From positions 2,065,290 through 2,129,289 of the forward strand of contig NZ_CP013141.1 of assembly GCF_001442535.1 (NCBI RefSeq): 64,000 nt of DNA, in the 5' to 3' direction. The stretch is from Lysobacter antibioticus. GTDB taxonomy: Bacteria > Pseudomonadota > Gammaproteobacteria > Xanthomonadales > Xanthomonadaceae. The notes beneath the pieces were generated by a model. It saw nothing but the letters and a program-made list of their open reading frames with translations, made no database searches and had not been told where the DNA came from. Below are positions 1-8,051 of the stretch, in pieces (the stretch's first letter is position 1; each line of letters starts with the position of its first letter). Made by a program: the position numbers and the translations under genes.

Positions 1-697
1 CCACCTCCTGCTCGGCCGCGCTGGCGCGCACGCCCTTGGCGGTGCCGCCGCGGTGCAGGTTGGAGCGGAAGTCGCCCTTCGGCGCCTGCCGCTTCATCGC
101 CGCGACCACCCGGCCGCCGACCACGAAGCAGCGCAGGTCGGCGCCCTTGGCCTCGGCGACGAACTCCTGCACCAGGAAATTCGCGTACAGCCCGCGCAGC
201 GCTTCGATCACGCCCTTCGACGCCGACAGCTTCTCGGTCAGCATCACCCCGGCGCCCTGGGTGCCCTCGTTGAGCTTGATCACGTGCGGCGGCGGGCCGA
301 GCATCGACAGCAGGTCGGCGGTGTCGTCGGGGTTGTCGCCGAACACCGTTGCCGGCAGGCCAATGCTCTCGGCGGCCAGCAACTGATGGCTGCGCAGCTT
401 GTCGCGCGCGCGCAGGATCGCGTCGGAGGTGTTCGGGGTGTAGGTGTCCATGAGTTCGAACTGGCGCAGGACCGCCGAGCCGTAGCGGGTCACCGAGGCG
501 CCGATGCGCGGGATCACCGCGTGGTAGCCGGAGATCTCGCGCCCCTTGTAGTGCATCTCGAAGCCGTCGGACGCGATGCGCATGTAGCAGCGCAACGGGT
601 CGAGCACGCGCACGCTGTGGCCGCGCTCGCGGGCGGCCTCCACCAGCCGGCGGGTCGAATAGAGCTTGGTGTTGCGCGACAGGATCGCAAGCTTCAT
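1..697 (-). CDS. rimK: RimK, ribosomal protein S6--L-glutamate ligase (3' part missing)
   Basis: ATP-grasp ligase that adds glutamate residues to the C-terminus of ribosomal protein S6. The minus-strand reading begins [18 protein letters not shown] at 697 and stays open to the left edge, so the C-terminal part lies outside the window. Visible family features are the N-terminal RimK fold ([34 protein letters not shown]) and the start of the ATP-grasp domain ([53 protein letters not shown]). No strong Shine-Dalgarno is seen before 697. It lies 60 bp downstream of a RimB-like protease on the same strand, the arrangement known from rim operons, so the two are probably cotranscribed. Identity is firm; only the left end is unknown. 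Confidence 0.93.
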   Translation of the reverse strand, partial: MKLAILSRNTKLYSTRRLVEAARERGHSVRVLDPLRCYMRIASDGFEMHYKGREISGYHAVIPRIGASVTRYGSAVLRQFELMDTYTPNTSDAILRARDKLRSHQLLAAESIGLPATVFGDNPDDTADLLSMLGPPPHVIKLNEGTQGAGVMLTEKLSASKGVIEALRGLYANFLVQEFVAEAKGADLRCFVVGGRVVAAMKRQAPKGDFRSNLHRGGTAKGVRASAAEQEV

Positions 698-757
698 CGG
701 AAGGGATTCGCGTGGGTGGAAGAAACGTGGAGAAGAAAGACGAACGGCCCGGCGCGT

Positions 758-1207
758 TCAGACGCGCGGGTGGCGCCGCCGGATGCGTCCGTGCAGGAAC
801 GAGCGTGACGGATCGACCGTGAACGCCCCGGTCACCGCGGTGCGGCCGAGCAACATCGGGAAACGCATGCCACGACGATCCGCCAGGTTTATTTCAATTT
901 CGCGTTCGATGCCGGCCAGACTCAGCACTGTCCGGATGAAGACCCGGCTGCTGCGGTGACCGCCGGAGTCGGTGACCCAGCGCTCGTCGTGCACCGGCGC
1001 CCGCGCCTCGACCCGGCCGGCGCCCAGCGCCCCCGGAGTCAGCTCGAAACCGACCCAGGGCATGCCGGCCTCGACGAAGCGCCATTGCGAATCGACGTGC
1101 AACGCCGAGCTGCGCGCGCCGGTGTCGATCTTGGCGCGTATCGCAGCCAGACCCAACGCGGGCAACGCCGCCGCCTCGCGCCAACCGAGGACGATCTTCG
1201 ATGACAT
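758..1207 (-). CDS. RimB-like retropepsin-fold protease (ATP-dependent zinc protease family)
   Basis: Small single-domain protein (149 aa) of the family annotated as ATP-dependent zinc protease / DUF785, which has a retropepsin-like fold and whose Pseudomonas member RimB accompanies RimK. The motif KIDTGARSSALH (Asp28-Thr-Gly) is the aspartic-protease active-site triplet, and RRGMRFPMLLGR near the C-terminus is the second conserved block. I chose the start at 1207 because GCGGAGG stands a few bases upstream; longer open frames reach 1513 but lack this signal and family similarity. Next to rimK it probably acts in the S6-modification system. The substrate is not shown by the sequence. Confidence 0.85.
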   Translation of the reverse strand: MSSKIVLGWREAAALPALGLAAIRAKIDTGARSSALHVDSQWRFVEAGMPWVGFELTPGALGAGRVEARAPVHDERWVTDSGGHRSSRVFIRTVLSLAGIEREIEINLADRRGMRFPMLLGRTAVTGAFTVDPSRSFLHGRIRRRHPRV

Positions 1208-1537
1208 CGTACCTCCGCTGTAGCGACTGCTGTCGGCCTGCGACGACCGCGATCCGGCTTGGACCGCGACCACCGTCGGTCGTTCCGTTCCAGGTGCCGC
1301 GCGGCGACAAAAAACGGCGACCTCGCGGCCGCCGTACGTATCGGACCGAGGCGGGCGCGGATCGTCCGGCCAGGGGCTACGGTGCGATACGCGACGACCC
1401 ACTCGGGACCGGGCGCGCAGTCTAGCGCGCCGGCGGTGAAGCGTCGATGCGCGCCTCGCCGCGGCCGGATCGGGCGAGAGCCACCGGCACGGCAATGAAC
1501 CTTCGCCTCGCACGGCGGCCTGGCATCGCTGAACCGG
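1208..1537. other. intergenic stretch, nothing recognised
   Basis: This 330-bp gap upstream of the rimB-like gene probably holds the rimB-rimK promoter. The open frames crossing it are GC-driven and have no family features. I see no convincing terminator or operator. Confidence 0.4.
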
Positions 1538-2194
1538 TCAGGGACGGCACAGCTGGCGCTCGTACTCCAGTTCGCGCTGCAGCGCGGCCGAATCGCCCTG
1601 CACCGCCAGTTCGCCGATGTTGTCGCGAGTGCGCAGGCAAGGGTCCTCGCCACGGCCGCCGAACAGTTGACCGACGCGCTCGACCGTACGGGCGATCGAG
1701 TTCGGCGGCTGCATGCGGAAACGCCGCGCACCCTGCCCCGGCAACACCGGCGCGCGGCTGGCCAACAGATCGGGCGCCGGCGCATCCCACGGCACCCGCG
1801 TCGCTCCGGTCGGATCGAGCGCGTTGCGGTCGATGCGGATCGCGGTGAGGCCGGTCGCTTCGGCAGGTTCCCTCAAAGCGGCCGGCGCCGCGTGTGGCGG
1901 CGTCATCGGGAGCGGCGCGGCAGGTTCGGGGATGAATACGGGGCGCAGCGATCGTGGCGTCGTCTTCCTCGGCAGATCGCGCGCCGGCGGTGTGCGCAGG
2001 GCTTCGTTCGGGCGCGAGGACGACGATACCGCCGGTCGCAGAAAAATCACCGTCAGACTCGCTTCGCTGTCGACCGGATCGGCCGGCCTGCGCAACTGCA
2101 ACGCCGCCCAGATCAACCCCGCATGGACCAGCGCGACCACCGTCCAGGCAAGAGCACGTTCGAAGCGCACTTCGCCGAACTCAGGCGCGCGCAT
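1538..2194 (-). CDS. hypothetical single-pass membrane protein
   Basis: I do not recognise this 218-aa protein. From the start at 2194 (MRAPEFGEVRFERALAWTV) it has a short cytoplasmic N-terminus, one hydrophobic segment at about residues 14-32 (LAWTVVALVHAGLIWAALQL), a proline/alanine/arginine-rich linker that looks disordered, and a compact C-terminal end (DPCLRTRDNIGELAVQGD) with two cysteines. This N-in, single-helix, Pro-rich layout recalls TonB-like proteins, but the C-terminal half has no visible TonB motif, so I do not assign it. The start is preceded by a purine-rich GAAGAGCGGGGG stretch; a longer frame to 2308 has no signal. It follows the Lnt-like gene after 211 bp on the same strand. 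Confidence 0.7.
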   Translation of the reverse strand: MRAPEFGEVRFERALAWTVVALVHAGLIWAALQLRRPADPVDSEASLTVIFLRPAVSSSSRPNEALRTPPARDLPRKTTPRSLRPVFIPEPAAPLPMTPPHAAPAALREPAEATGLTAIRIDRNALDPTGATRVPWDAPAPDLLASRAPVLPGQGARRFRMQPPNSIARTVERVGQLFGGRGEDPCLRTRDNIGELAVQGDSAALQRELEYERQLCRP

Positions 2195-2405
2195 CGGCGC
2201 CCCCGCTCTTCGTTGCCGCGCACAGCCACCCCATGACCCCGGCATCCTGCCCCATCGCTCGCATCCCTTCGCTGTCGATCGCGCAGCAGTGTGACTGCTG
2301 CGCTTCATGCCGCAAGGTTCGGCAGCGAGCGCGGTTGGCCGCGGTTAAAGCTTCGCGGGCTGAATCCGCGAGTTCCGGCCACCACCCATATTCAAACCCC
2401 GCCTT

Positions 2406-4871
2406 TCACCCCGTGGACAGTAACCGCCACGCCAGCCAGGCCGGGACGCCGAGGTAGAACGCCGAACGGCCCAGCCATTCCAACGCGTCGCACAGGGCGG
2501 CTGTGTGCGCGTAGCGCAATGCCATGGCGAGTACCACGGCCGCTTCGATCGCGACCCGCAGCACCGCGGCGAACAGCATCAAGCCGATCGACCAGGACGC
2601 CCACCAGATCAGCAATCCGGTGAGATAAGCCGCCAGCCCGTAGCTGTAGTACTCGCCGAAGGCACCGCCGAAGGCGATGACTTGGTGCAGACGGAAGGCG
2701 ATCAGCGCCAACAGCAGCGGGAACAACGCGAACTTCACCAGGGGATGATCGAACCGGCGCCGATGCGCGTCGGCGCGGGCCTGGATCAGATCGGCCCGAG
2801 CGGCGGCGAAGCGGCCTTCCCAAGCGATCGGCACGCCGGTCGCAGCCAACATGCGCCGCAAGGCCTGCGGACGCGTCAGCGCCAGGCTCCACGTCCAGCG
2901 CGGACCTGCGGCCAGGCGCACATCGACACCGCTGCGCGGCAACGGCAGGCGCCAAGGCCGCAACGCGGCGATCGACGCCACCGGAAGCTCGATCCGCTGC
3001 CGGCGCTGGTCGAGTATCCACAGCACGCCTTCGACGCGCGCTTGCGCAGCGAACCTGCGTTCGATGGCCCATGCCGCCACGGATGGCAGCAGCACCGCGG
3101 CGGCGAACAGCCGCAGCTGCGACAACGACTGAACCTGCAGGCCGATGCGCGCCAGCATGTCGAAGGCCAGCCATAGCAGCCCCAACCCTGCGCACAACCT
3201 CAACGCGCCGCTCAGCGCACGCCAGAACGGCGTCAGCAGCACGACCTCGATCACCGACTCCAGCTCCGGTGCGGCGACAGCGCGGCGACGCAAGGCCTGC
3301 CACACGGCCAGCGCCGCCAACGCCAGCAGAAAGACCGCGCCCGCACGCCCCACCCAATCGCCCCAGCGCACCATCAAGGTGGGCGACGGATCGCGGGCGC
3401 TGACGAAGGCGGTCAACACCGCCTGATCACCGACCGAGGTGTTCGCGAGCACCTCGCCGGTGTCGTCGATGATCGCGCTGAGCCCGTTGGTGGTGACGCG
3501 CACCTGCGGTAACCGCGTTTCGATGCTGCGGAAGGCCGCGACCGCCAGGTGCAGGCGCGCGCCCACCGGATACGCGGTGAACCAGGAATCGTTGGACATG
3601 CCGATGATGGCTTGCGCGCCGAGCCGCGCGCCGTCGATGGCCAGGTCGGTATGCACATCGTCCAGGCAGATCAGCGGCACTACGTTGACCTCGCGCCCGT
3701 CCGCGCTGCGCAAAGGCAGCACGCGCGCGCCGTCGCCCGGGCGCCAGCCGCCGACCCACGGCAACCAGCTCCGCAACACAGGCCCATCCAGCCAACGCGG
3801 CACGTATTCGGTCAGCGGGAACGGGTAGGTCTTGCGATAGAAGCCGAGCAAGCCCTTGCCGGGTTCGAGGAACGCGGCGGCGTTGTATTCGCCCTGCCCG
3901 TCGCGGTCGTAGGTGCCGAACACCAAGGGCACGCCCGCCGTATCGACGAAGCCCTGAATCTCGCGATCCAGCGCGGCGCCGTCCTCGCTGCGCGGGCTGG
4001 CGAAGCTGGTGGGGTATACGGTCTCCGACCACAGCAGCACGTCCGCACCGTGATCGCGGATGGCCGACCAAGACAGTTCGTAATGCGTGTCGAGCACCTT
4101 CCGGACCACCGCATAGGCACCGATTTCCTTACGCAGCCGCTCGTAGTCGGTGATGTTGGCCTGGACCATGGCCACCCGCAGCGTCGGCGCGTCATCGGCA
4201 ACCGGCGCCTGCAAGCCCGCGCGCCGCACCGCGCCGTAGCCGGCCATGCACACGACGATCAACGCCCCCAGCGCGAGCGGCCGCAACAGCACGCGCAGGC
4301 CGCGCTCGCGATGTTCGATGGCGAGCGCGATCGCCTCGTTGACCAACAGCAACAACACGGTGATGCCCGCGGCGCCACCGAGGTCGGCGACCTGGCGCAA
4401 CACCGCCGATGGAAACAAGCCGTGCCCCAAGGTGTCGCCCAACAGCTTGGGCATCAGCCACTCGCAGGCCACCCACGCCGACGCCGCGGCCAGGGCGCGC
4501 AGCACCGGCCCGTAGCGGCGCCCGACCCACTGGCGTACCAGCGCGAAGGCGAGGAATTGCGGCTGCAACAACGGCGCCAACACCAGCAATGCCGCCGTCG
4601 CCGTCAACGCCCCTACCCCGGTAAAGGCGCCGATCGCCGCACCGAACCAATGAAACACCGCCGCCGCGAAGGCGACGCTCATCAACGCGCCGTTGGCCAA
4701 CACACGCAGCGTGCTTCTGTCGCTGTCGAGCACCAATAGCCACGGCACCAGCGCGACGAAGCCCAGGCCCCAGGCGGGGCCGCCGCGAGCGTACAGGCCG
4801 AGCAAGACAGCGGTGGCGAGAATGCCGGCGAGGCTACGCCAGCGGGATAGGGACAACCGCTCCTGGATCAA
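2406..4871 (-). CDS. Lnt-like apolipoprotein N-acyltransferase with a long C-terminal membrane extension
   Basis: Inner-membrane protein of 821 aa. The N-terminal ~230 residues form a cluster of hydrophobic helices as in Lnt, followed by a carbon-nitrogen hydrolase (nitrilase) domain. The catalytic Glu-Lys-Cys triad is visible: Glu in LLWSETVYPTSF (about residue 283), Lys in FYRKTYPFPLTEYVP (about 346) and Cys in VPLICLDDV (about 402), close to E267/K335/C387 of E. coli Lnt. The family is known to N-acylate lipoproteins. Two things are odd: the residue after the cysteine is Leu-Asp instead of the usual Tyr-Glu, and about 300 extra residues with several hydrophobic helices follow the usual Lnt end (E. 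coli Lnt is 512 aa). It may be a specialised paralogue. The gene is 24 bp downstream of a small membrane-protein gene, probably one operon. Confidence 0.82.
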   Translation of the reverse strand: MIQERLSLSRWRSLAGILATAVLLGLYARGGPAWGLGFVALVPWLLVLDSDRSTLRVLANGALMSVAFAAAVFHWFGAAIGAFTGVGALTATAALLVLAPLLQPQFLAFALVRQWVGRRYGPVLRALAAASAWVACEWLMPKLLGDTLGHGLFPSAVLRQVADLGGAAGITVLLLLVNEAIALAIEHRERGLRVLLRPLALGALIVVCMAGYGAVRRAGLQAPVADDAPTLRVAMVQANITDYERLRKEIGAYAVVRKVLDTHYELSWSAIRDHGADVLLWSETVYPTSFASPRSEDGAALDREIQGFVDTAGVPLVFGTYDRDGQGEYNAAAFLEPGKGLLGFYRKTYPFPLTEYVPRWLDGPVLRSWLPWVGGWRPGDGARVLPLRSADGREVNVVPLICLDDVHTDLAIDGARLGAQAIIGMSNDSWFTAYPVGARLHLAVAAFRSIETRLPQVRVTTNGLSAIIDDTGEVLANTSVGDQAVLTAFVSARDPSPTLMVRWGDWVGRAGAVFLLALAALAVWQALRRRAVAAPELESVIEVVLLTPFWRALSGALRLCAGLGLLWLAFDMLARIGLQVQSLSQLRLFAAAVLLPSVAAWAIERRFAAQARVEGVLWILDQRRQRIELPVASIAALRPWRLPLPRSGVDVRLAAGPRWTWSLALTRPQALRRMLAATGVPIAWEGRFAAARADLIQARADAHRRRFDHPLVKFALFPLLLALIAFRLHQVIAFGGAFGEYYSYGLAAYLTGLLIWWASWSIGLMLFAAVLRVAIEAAVVLAMALRYAHTAALCDALEWLGRSAFYLGVPAWLAWRLLSTG

Positions 4872-4895
4872 ATCGAAACACTCCGTGTCGCTGGG

Positions 4896-5570
4896 TCAGC
4901 GCGGGGGAATCCGGATCGGCCGCTGCGGCATCCCGGGCGGCGCGAGTTCCGGCGGCACGATCCGGTCGGCCGGCATCGCGATGGCTCGGCCCTGCGCGTC
5001 GTACAAAGTGAAGCCCGGCGCGAACATCAGCACCGGCTCGATCGGCACGCCCTCGTCGGTCACCTGATGATGGCGAACATAGCCCGTGGGCAATTCATAG
5101 TTTTCCGGCACCGCCAAGCCAAGCAGCGGTGGACTGGTGCCGGGCGGATTGAACGCGCCCAGGCCCGTGCGCACGCCGGCCTGCTGCAAGGCCTCGATGA
5201 CCTGCGCGCCGGTGGGCTCGGGATCGCCGGGTTGGAAGTAAGCGGCCAAATCGTCGGGATCGTTGCTCGGCATGGCTGGCGGCTCCTGTTCCGACGCAGC
5301 TTGCTGTCTCGCCCGCGTGGATAGCGAACGGCTGTCCGCGGGAGCGGCTGCCGCATCGGCATCCACACCGGCCTGTGCGACGACGGCATTCGCGCCTTGC
5401 GCAGGTTCGCGCATCCACCACCATCCCACCGACGCCACGGCGATCACGACCACGGCGCAGACCGCCCACAGCAAGCGCCCACCGCGGGCCGCCGGCGTCT
5501 TCGCAATCACACGCATGCCCTCGCCGTCCGCTCGGGACGACGGGGCATGCGGATGATCGCGCCTGGTCAT
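4896..5570 (-). CDS. hypothetical membrane-anchored protein
   Basis: Unrecognised 224-aa protein. It has a basic N-terminus, one transmembrane helix at about residues 33-52 (LLWAVCAVVVIAVASVGWWW), an Ala/Asp/Ser-rich linker, and a proline-rich probably periplasmic domain (PENYELPTGYVRHHQVTDEG, FAPGFTLYDAQGRAIAM) ending in RIPPR. MRVIAKTPAARGG at residue 19 is a possible later start. It lies immediately upstream of the Lnt-like gene with a 24-bp gap, which suggests co-expression and perhaps a role at the same membrane step. That link is inference from position only. Confidence 0.72.
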   Translation of the reverse strand: MTRRDHPHAPSSRADGEGMRVIAKTPAARGGRLLWAVCAVVVIAVASVGWWWMREPAQGANAVVAQAGVDADAAAAPADSRSLSTRARQQAASEQEPPAMPSNDPDDLAAYFQPGDPEPTGAQVIEALQQAGVRTGLGAFNPPGTSPPLLGLAVPENYELPTGYVRHHQVTDEGVPIEPVLMFAPGFTLYDAQGRAIAMPADRIVPPELAPPGMPQRPIRIPPR

Positions 5571-5597
5571 GAGTCGGCTATCCGCCGCGCGCGTCCG

Positions 5598-6686
5598 TCA
5601 GGGCGAAGCCGGCTGATAAACCGACAACGCCCAGCCCATGCGCTCGTGCCCGTACTGGTTCCAGATCGGGCTGCGGCCGTTGGTGAAGCTGGAGTAGCGC
5701 GGCGCGCCGGTGCCGGTGCTGCCGCCCCAGAGGCCGGCCGACACCGTGCCGCCGGTATAGGTCGGATGGGTGTCGTCGGACTGGATATAGTCGAACGAAC
5801 TGGAGGACGACACGAACTTGGTGTTGGCGTCGCGCAAGGTCGCACGCAGAGTCACCGCAGTGCGGTTGATGTAGCTGGCCTCGCTTTCGCCGGACACGTA
5901 ACGCAGCGCGTCGGAATCGATCTGCCCGTCGCCGTTGCTATCGTAGTCCGCGCCCATGTACTGGGCGAAGCTGTCCGCGCACTTGAAGCCCTTCTGGCGG
6001 GCGTATTCGCACATCCAGTAGTTCATCTTGGCGATGGCGGGCAGGAACCGATCGCGCATGTTCACCGTTTGCCCGGTGGCGGAATCGCGGCACGAGCTCT
6101 GCACGTTGTCGGCGTTGTAACCGGGGTAGTACAGATTGGAAATCACCTTGAGCTTGGTGTTGGCATGCGCGTTGGCGTTGATGTAGTCCATCGCCGCCGC
6201 CACGTAGGTCCGGCAGGAACTGACCGCCGCATCCAGCCCGCTGTAATTGCAGGTGCCGGTTTGCTCCTTGAACGCCGTACGCGCCTGCAAACCATCGTTA
6301 CCGCACATCTCGAAGCTCACCACCCGGGTCGAGGCGGCTTGCATATAGGAACGATCGGCGACGATCTTGTTCTCGTAGACATCGCGCGCCACCGCACCGG
6401 ACTTGGCGCGGCGGATGCTTTCGACGTCCACATTCCAGCGCGCCGACAGATATTCGGCATCCACCGTCGGCGCCGAGTAGCGCGCCGCGTTGCTGATCGA
6501 ACCGTTGTAGCCGGCGAAGATCGAATCGCCGTAAGCGACGACGCGGTACTTGGTGCTGGTCGCGGGCCGATCGACGGTCCAGGAGACGTTCTGGTTGAGC
6601 GTGCTGGCCATGCCCGAGGCCGAGAGCGCGAACAGCGCCACAGCCGAAAGCAACCGCCCCGCCTTATTGCGGAACAGAATCTTCAT
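5598..6686 (-). CDS. secreted SGNH/GDSL-family hydrolase with an EF-hand-like loop
   Basis: Predicted exported esterase/lipase-type hydrolase of 362 aa. The signal peptide covers about residues 1-27 (LLSAVALFALSASGMAS). SGNH blocks are in order: GDS nucleophile in YGDSIFAGYNG (Ser55), CGND (Asn130), and the DxxH dyad in QSDDTHPTY (Asp304, His307). Between the last two blocks is DYDSNGDGQIDSD (residues 247-259), which matches the 12-residue calcium-binding EF-hand/dockerin loop pattern and is not part of the core SGNH fold. Several cysteines suggest disulfides. AAGGGG and AAGG precede the ATG at 6686. The substrate is not evident from the sequence. The upstream side has no same-strand neighbour, so it probably has its own promoter. 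Confidence 0.85.
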   Translation of the reverse strand: MKILFRNKAGRLLSAVALFALSASGMASTLNQNVSWTVDRPATSTKYRVVAYGDSIFAGYNGSISNAARYSAPTVDAEYLSARWNVDVESIRRAKSGAVARDVYENKIVADRSYMQAASTRVVSFEMCGNDGLQARTAFKEQTGTCNYSGLDAAVSSCRTYVAAAMDYINANAHANTKLKVISNLYYPGYNADNVQSSCRDSATGQTVNMRDRFLPAIAKMNYWMCEYARQKGFKCADSFAQYMGADYDSNGDGQIDSDALRYVSGESEASYINRTAVTLRATLRDANTKFVSSSSSFDYIQSDDTHPTYTGGTVSAGLWGGSTGTGAPRYSSFTNGRSPIWNQYGHERMGWALSVYQPASP

Positions 6687-6984
6687 CCTTAATTCCCCTT
6701 CGAGATGATGTGCGCTGCGGACACCTGCTGGTGCCCGATGAGTAACGCGAAACCCGAATCACGATGGGGATGCCCGGACCCCGCGGCACGCCCCCCTGCC
6801 ATCGCCCCCGGACGCTAGCGTATGGTTCCAGGGGGTGCAATGTGCGCTGCAACAGCGGCGGGGGGCTGCATCACGTTTTGGGATTTGACGTGGAAGCGGA
6901 ACCTGCGCGGGATCGGTAATGGCCAAGAGGCGCAGCAAGCGATGAACATTTAGCTGGACGTGCTCGGCCAGATCGCTGTGCAAT
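6687..6984. other. upstream region of the SGNH gene and left edge of the RHS island
   Basis: About 300 bp without an intact gene. It should carry the SGNH hydrolase promoter (minus strand). An imperfect CACGT...ACGTG inverted pair stands near 6872-6892. The integrase remnant begins at the right end. Confidence 0.35.
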
Positions 6985-7262
6985 CTGAGCGATGCATATG
7001 AGGAGACAAAAACCAACTATGGCGAATGCTTCAGCCGCCAGTTCACCGCCAACATGGCGGACCTTGGATTCCAGAAGGGGTGCGCTTCGACGTCTTCCGA
7101 CACGCTCTGGTCACCGATCTCAAGCAACAGGGCTTCCAGAACCGCGACATTGCCTTGATTACGGGCGACGCCACGGCCTAAGAGCGGGTCGAGACCATCA
7201 AGCGACACTACGATCATCAGACCAGCCCCAAGCGCCGACGGACCGAACCGGGGCTTTGCGAC
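6985..7262 (+). pseudogene. degenerate tyrosine-recombinase (phage integrase) C-terminal fragment
   Basis: Joining two plus-strand frames gives a continuous integrase-like tail: TNYGECFSRQFTANMADLGF, then after a +1 shift near 7080 VRFDVFRHALVTDLKQQG, QNRDIALITGDATA, an in-frame stop, and ERVETIKRHYDHQTSPKRRR. The FRH box, the TG(H) box (here Asp replaces His) and the final Tyr in IKRHYDH are spaced as in phage integrases. The N-terminal catalytic half is absent. The frameshift, stop, missing His and truncation together show a dead gene. It marks an old mobile-element insertion at the left side of the RHS locus. Confidence 0.6.
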
Positions 7263-7363
7263 TGGCAACTGGAGGTCCTAGAGGCCTACCAGCCCCGATC
7301 CAACTTCAGGCCAACGGTGGGCCTCAATCACAAACAACGCGAAATCTCATGGATAGCGCATAA

Positions 7364-7725
7364 GTGGCCTGTCGCGCCGGTATCCACGACGAGATTCAGG
7401 CCATGCCGATGGGGCTACTTCAGCCAGGTCGGCGACATGGGCAGCTCGCTGTCTGGAGGGCAGAAGCAACGCATCTTGCTCGCGCGTGCGCTTTACCGAC
7501 AACCCAGATGCTGTTCTTCGACGAGGCAACCAGCCACCTCGACATCGCCGGCGAATCCGTGGTGAACGACTCGATTGCGGCCCTGGCTATAACCCGGGTC
7601 ATCGTCGCCCATCGTCCAGAGAAGATCGCCAGTGCAGATCGAGCTCTCGTCCTGGACACCGGGTGCCTAGAGGAAGTCCGCGCGGTGGACCCGAATCATC
7701 GCCGACAGCTTCCCGTTGCCGGGTA
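7364..7725 (+). pseudogene. fragment of a bacteriocin-type (CvaB/RaxB-like) ABC exporter
   Basis: Only the end of an ATPase domain survives. Reading across two frame changes gives IHDEIQAMPMG, then YFSQVGDMGSSLSGGQKQRI with LLARALYRQP, then QMLFFDEATSHLDIAGESVV and ITRVIVAHRPEKIASADRAL. These are the signature motif LSGGQ, Walker B (FFDEATSHLD) and the switch histidine (VAHRP) of peptidase-containing ABC exporters. The Walker A, membrane domain and N-terminal peptidase are missing, so it cannot be functional. The two shifts compensate each other, so sequencing error could explain those, but not the truncation. It lies directly after the integrase remnant. Confidence 0.65.
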
Positions 7726-8051
7726 GGCAGCCCTCATGTGCTTGATGGCTCACTTAGTTCTATCCAGCCATCAACATCGGCGACGTCGCCTAGGCCCGAA
7801 TGTTCCACGTTCGCGAAGTCAAGCGCAGGCGGCACGCGCGGTAGGAATCCGCCCGCCCATGGTGCCTGCGGGCGGAACGCAGCTCGGCACACTCCAAACG
7901 TTCTCTACAGTACGGTTCCTTCGATGAAATCTCATCTTCTGAGAGCCTTGCATCGCATTTTGATTGTGACAAGCTTCATAGCGCGGGGCGGGCAATGATT
8001 GCCCGGAAGATTGGTTTCAGCTGCAACGGCTGACTTACAGGGATGCACGGC
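7726..8051. other. leader region of the split RHS locus with two hairpins
   Basis: No gene seen. Two perfect inverted repeats stand out: TTGATGGCT/AGCCATCAA at 7742-7774 (15-nt loop) and CGGGCAAT-G-ATTGCCCG at 7989-8005, about 45 bp before the RHS start codon. The second could be an operator or an mRNA hairpin; neither has a T-tract. Composition is lower in GC than the core genes nearby. Confidence 0.4.

Noticed and set aside
1538..2194. possible TonB protein
   Set aside because: The single N-terminal helix and Pro-rich linker fit, but the conserved TonB C-terminal domain is not visible and no exbB/exbD lie nearby.
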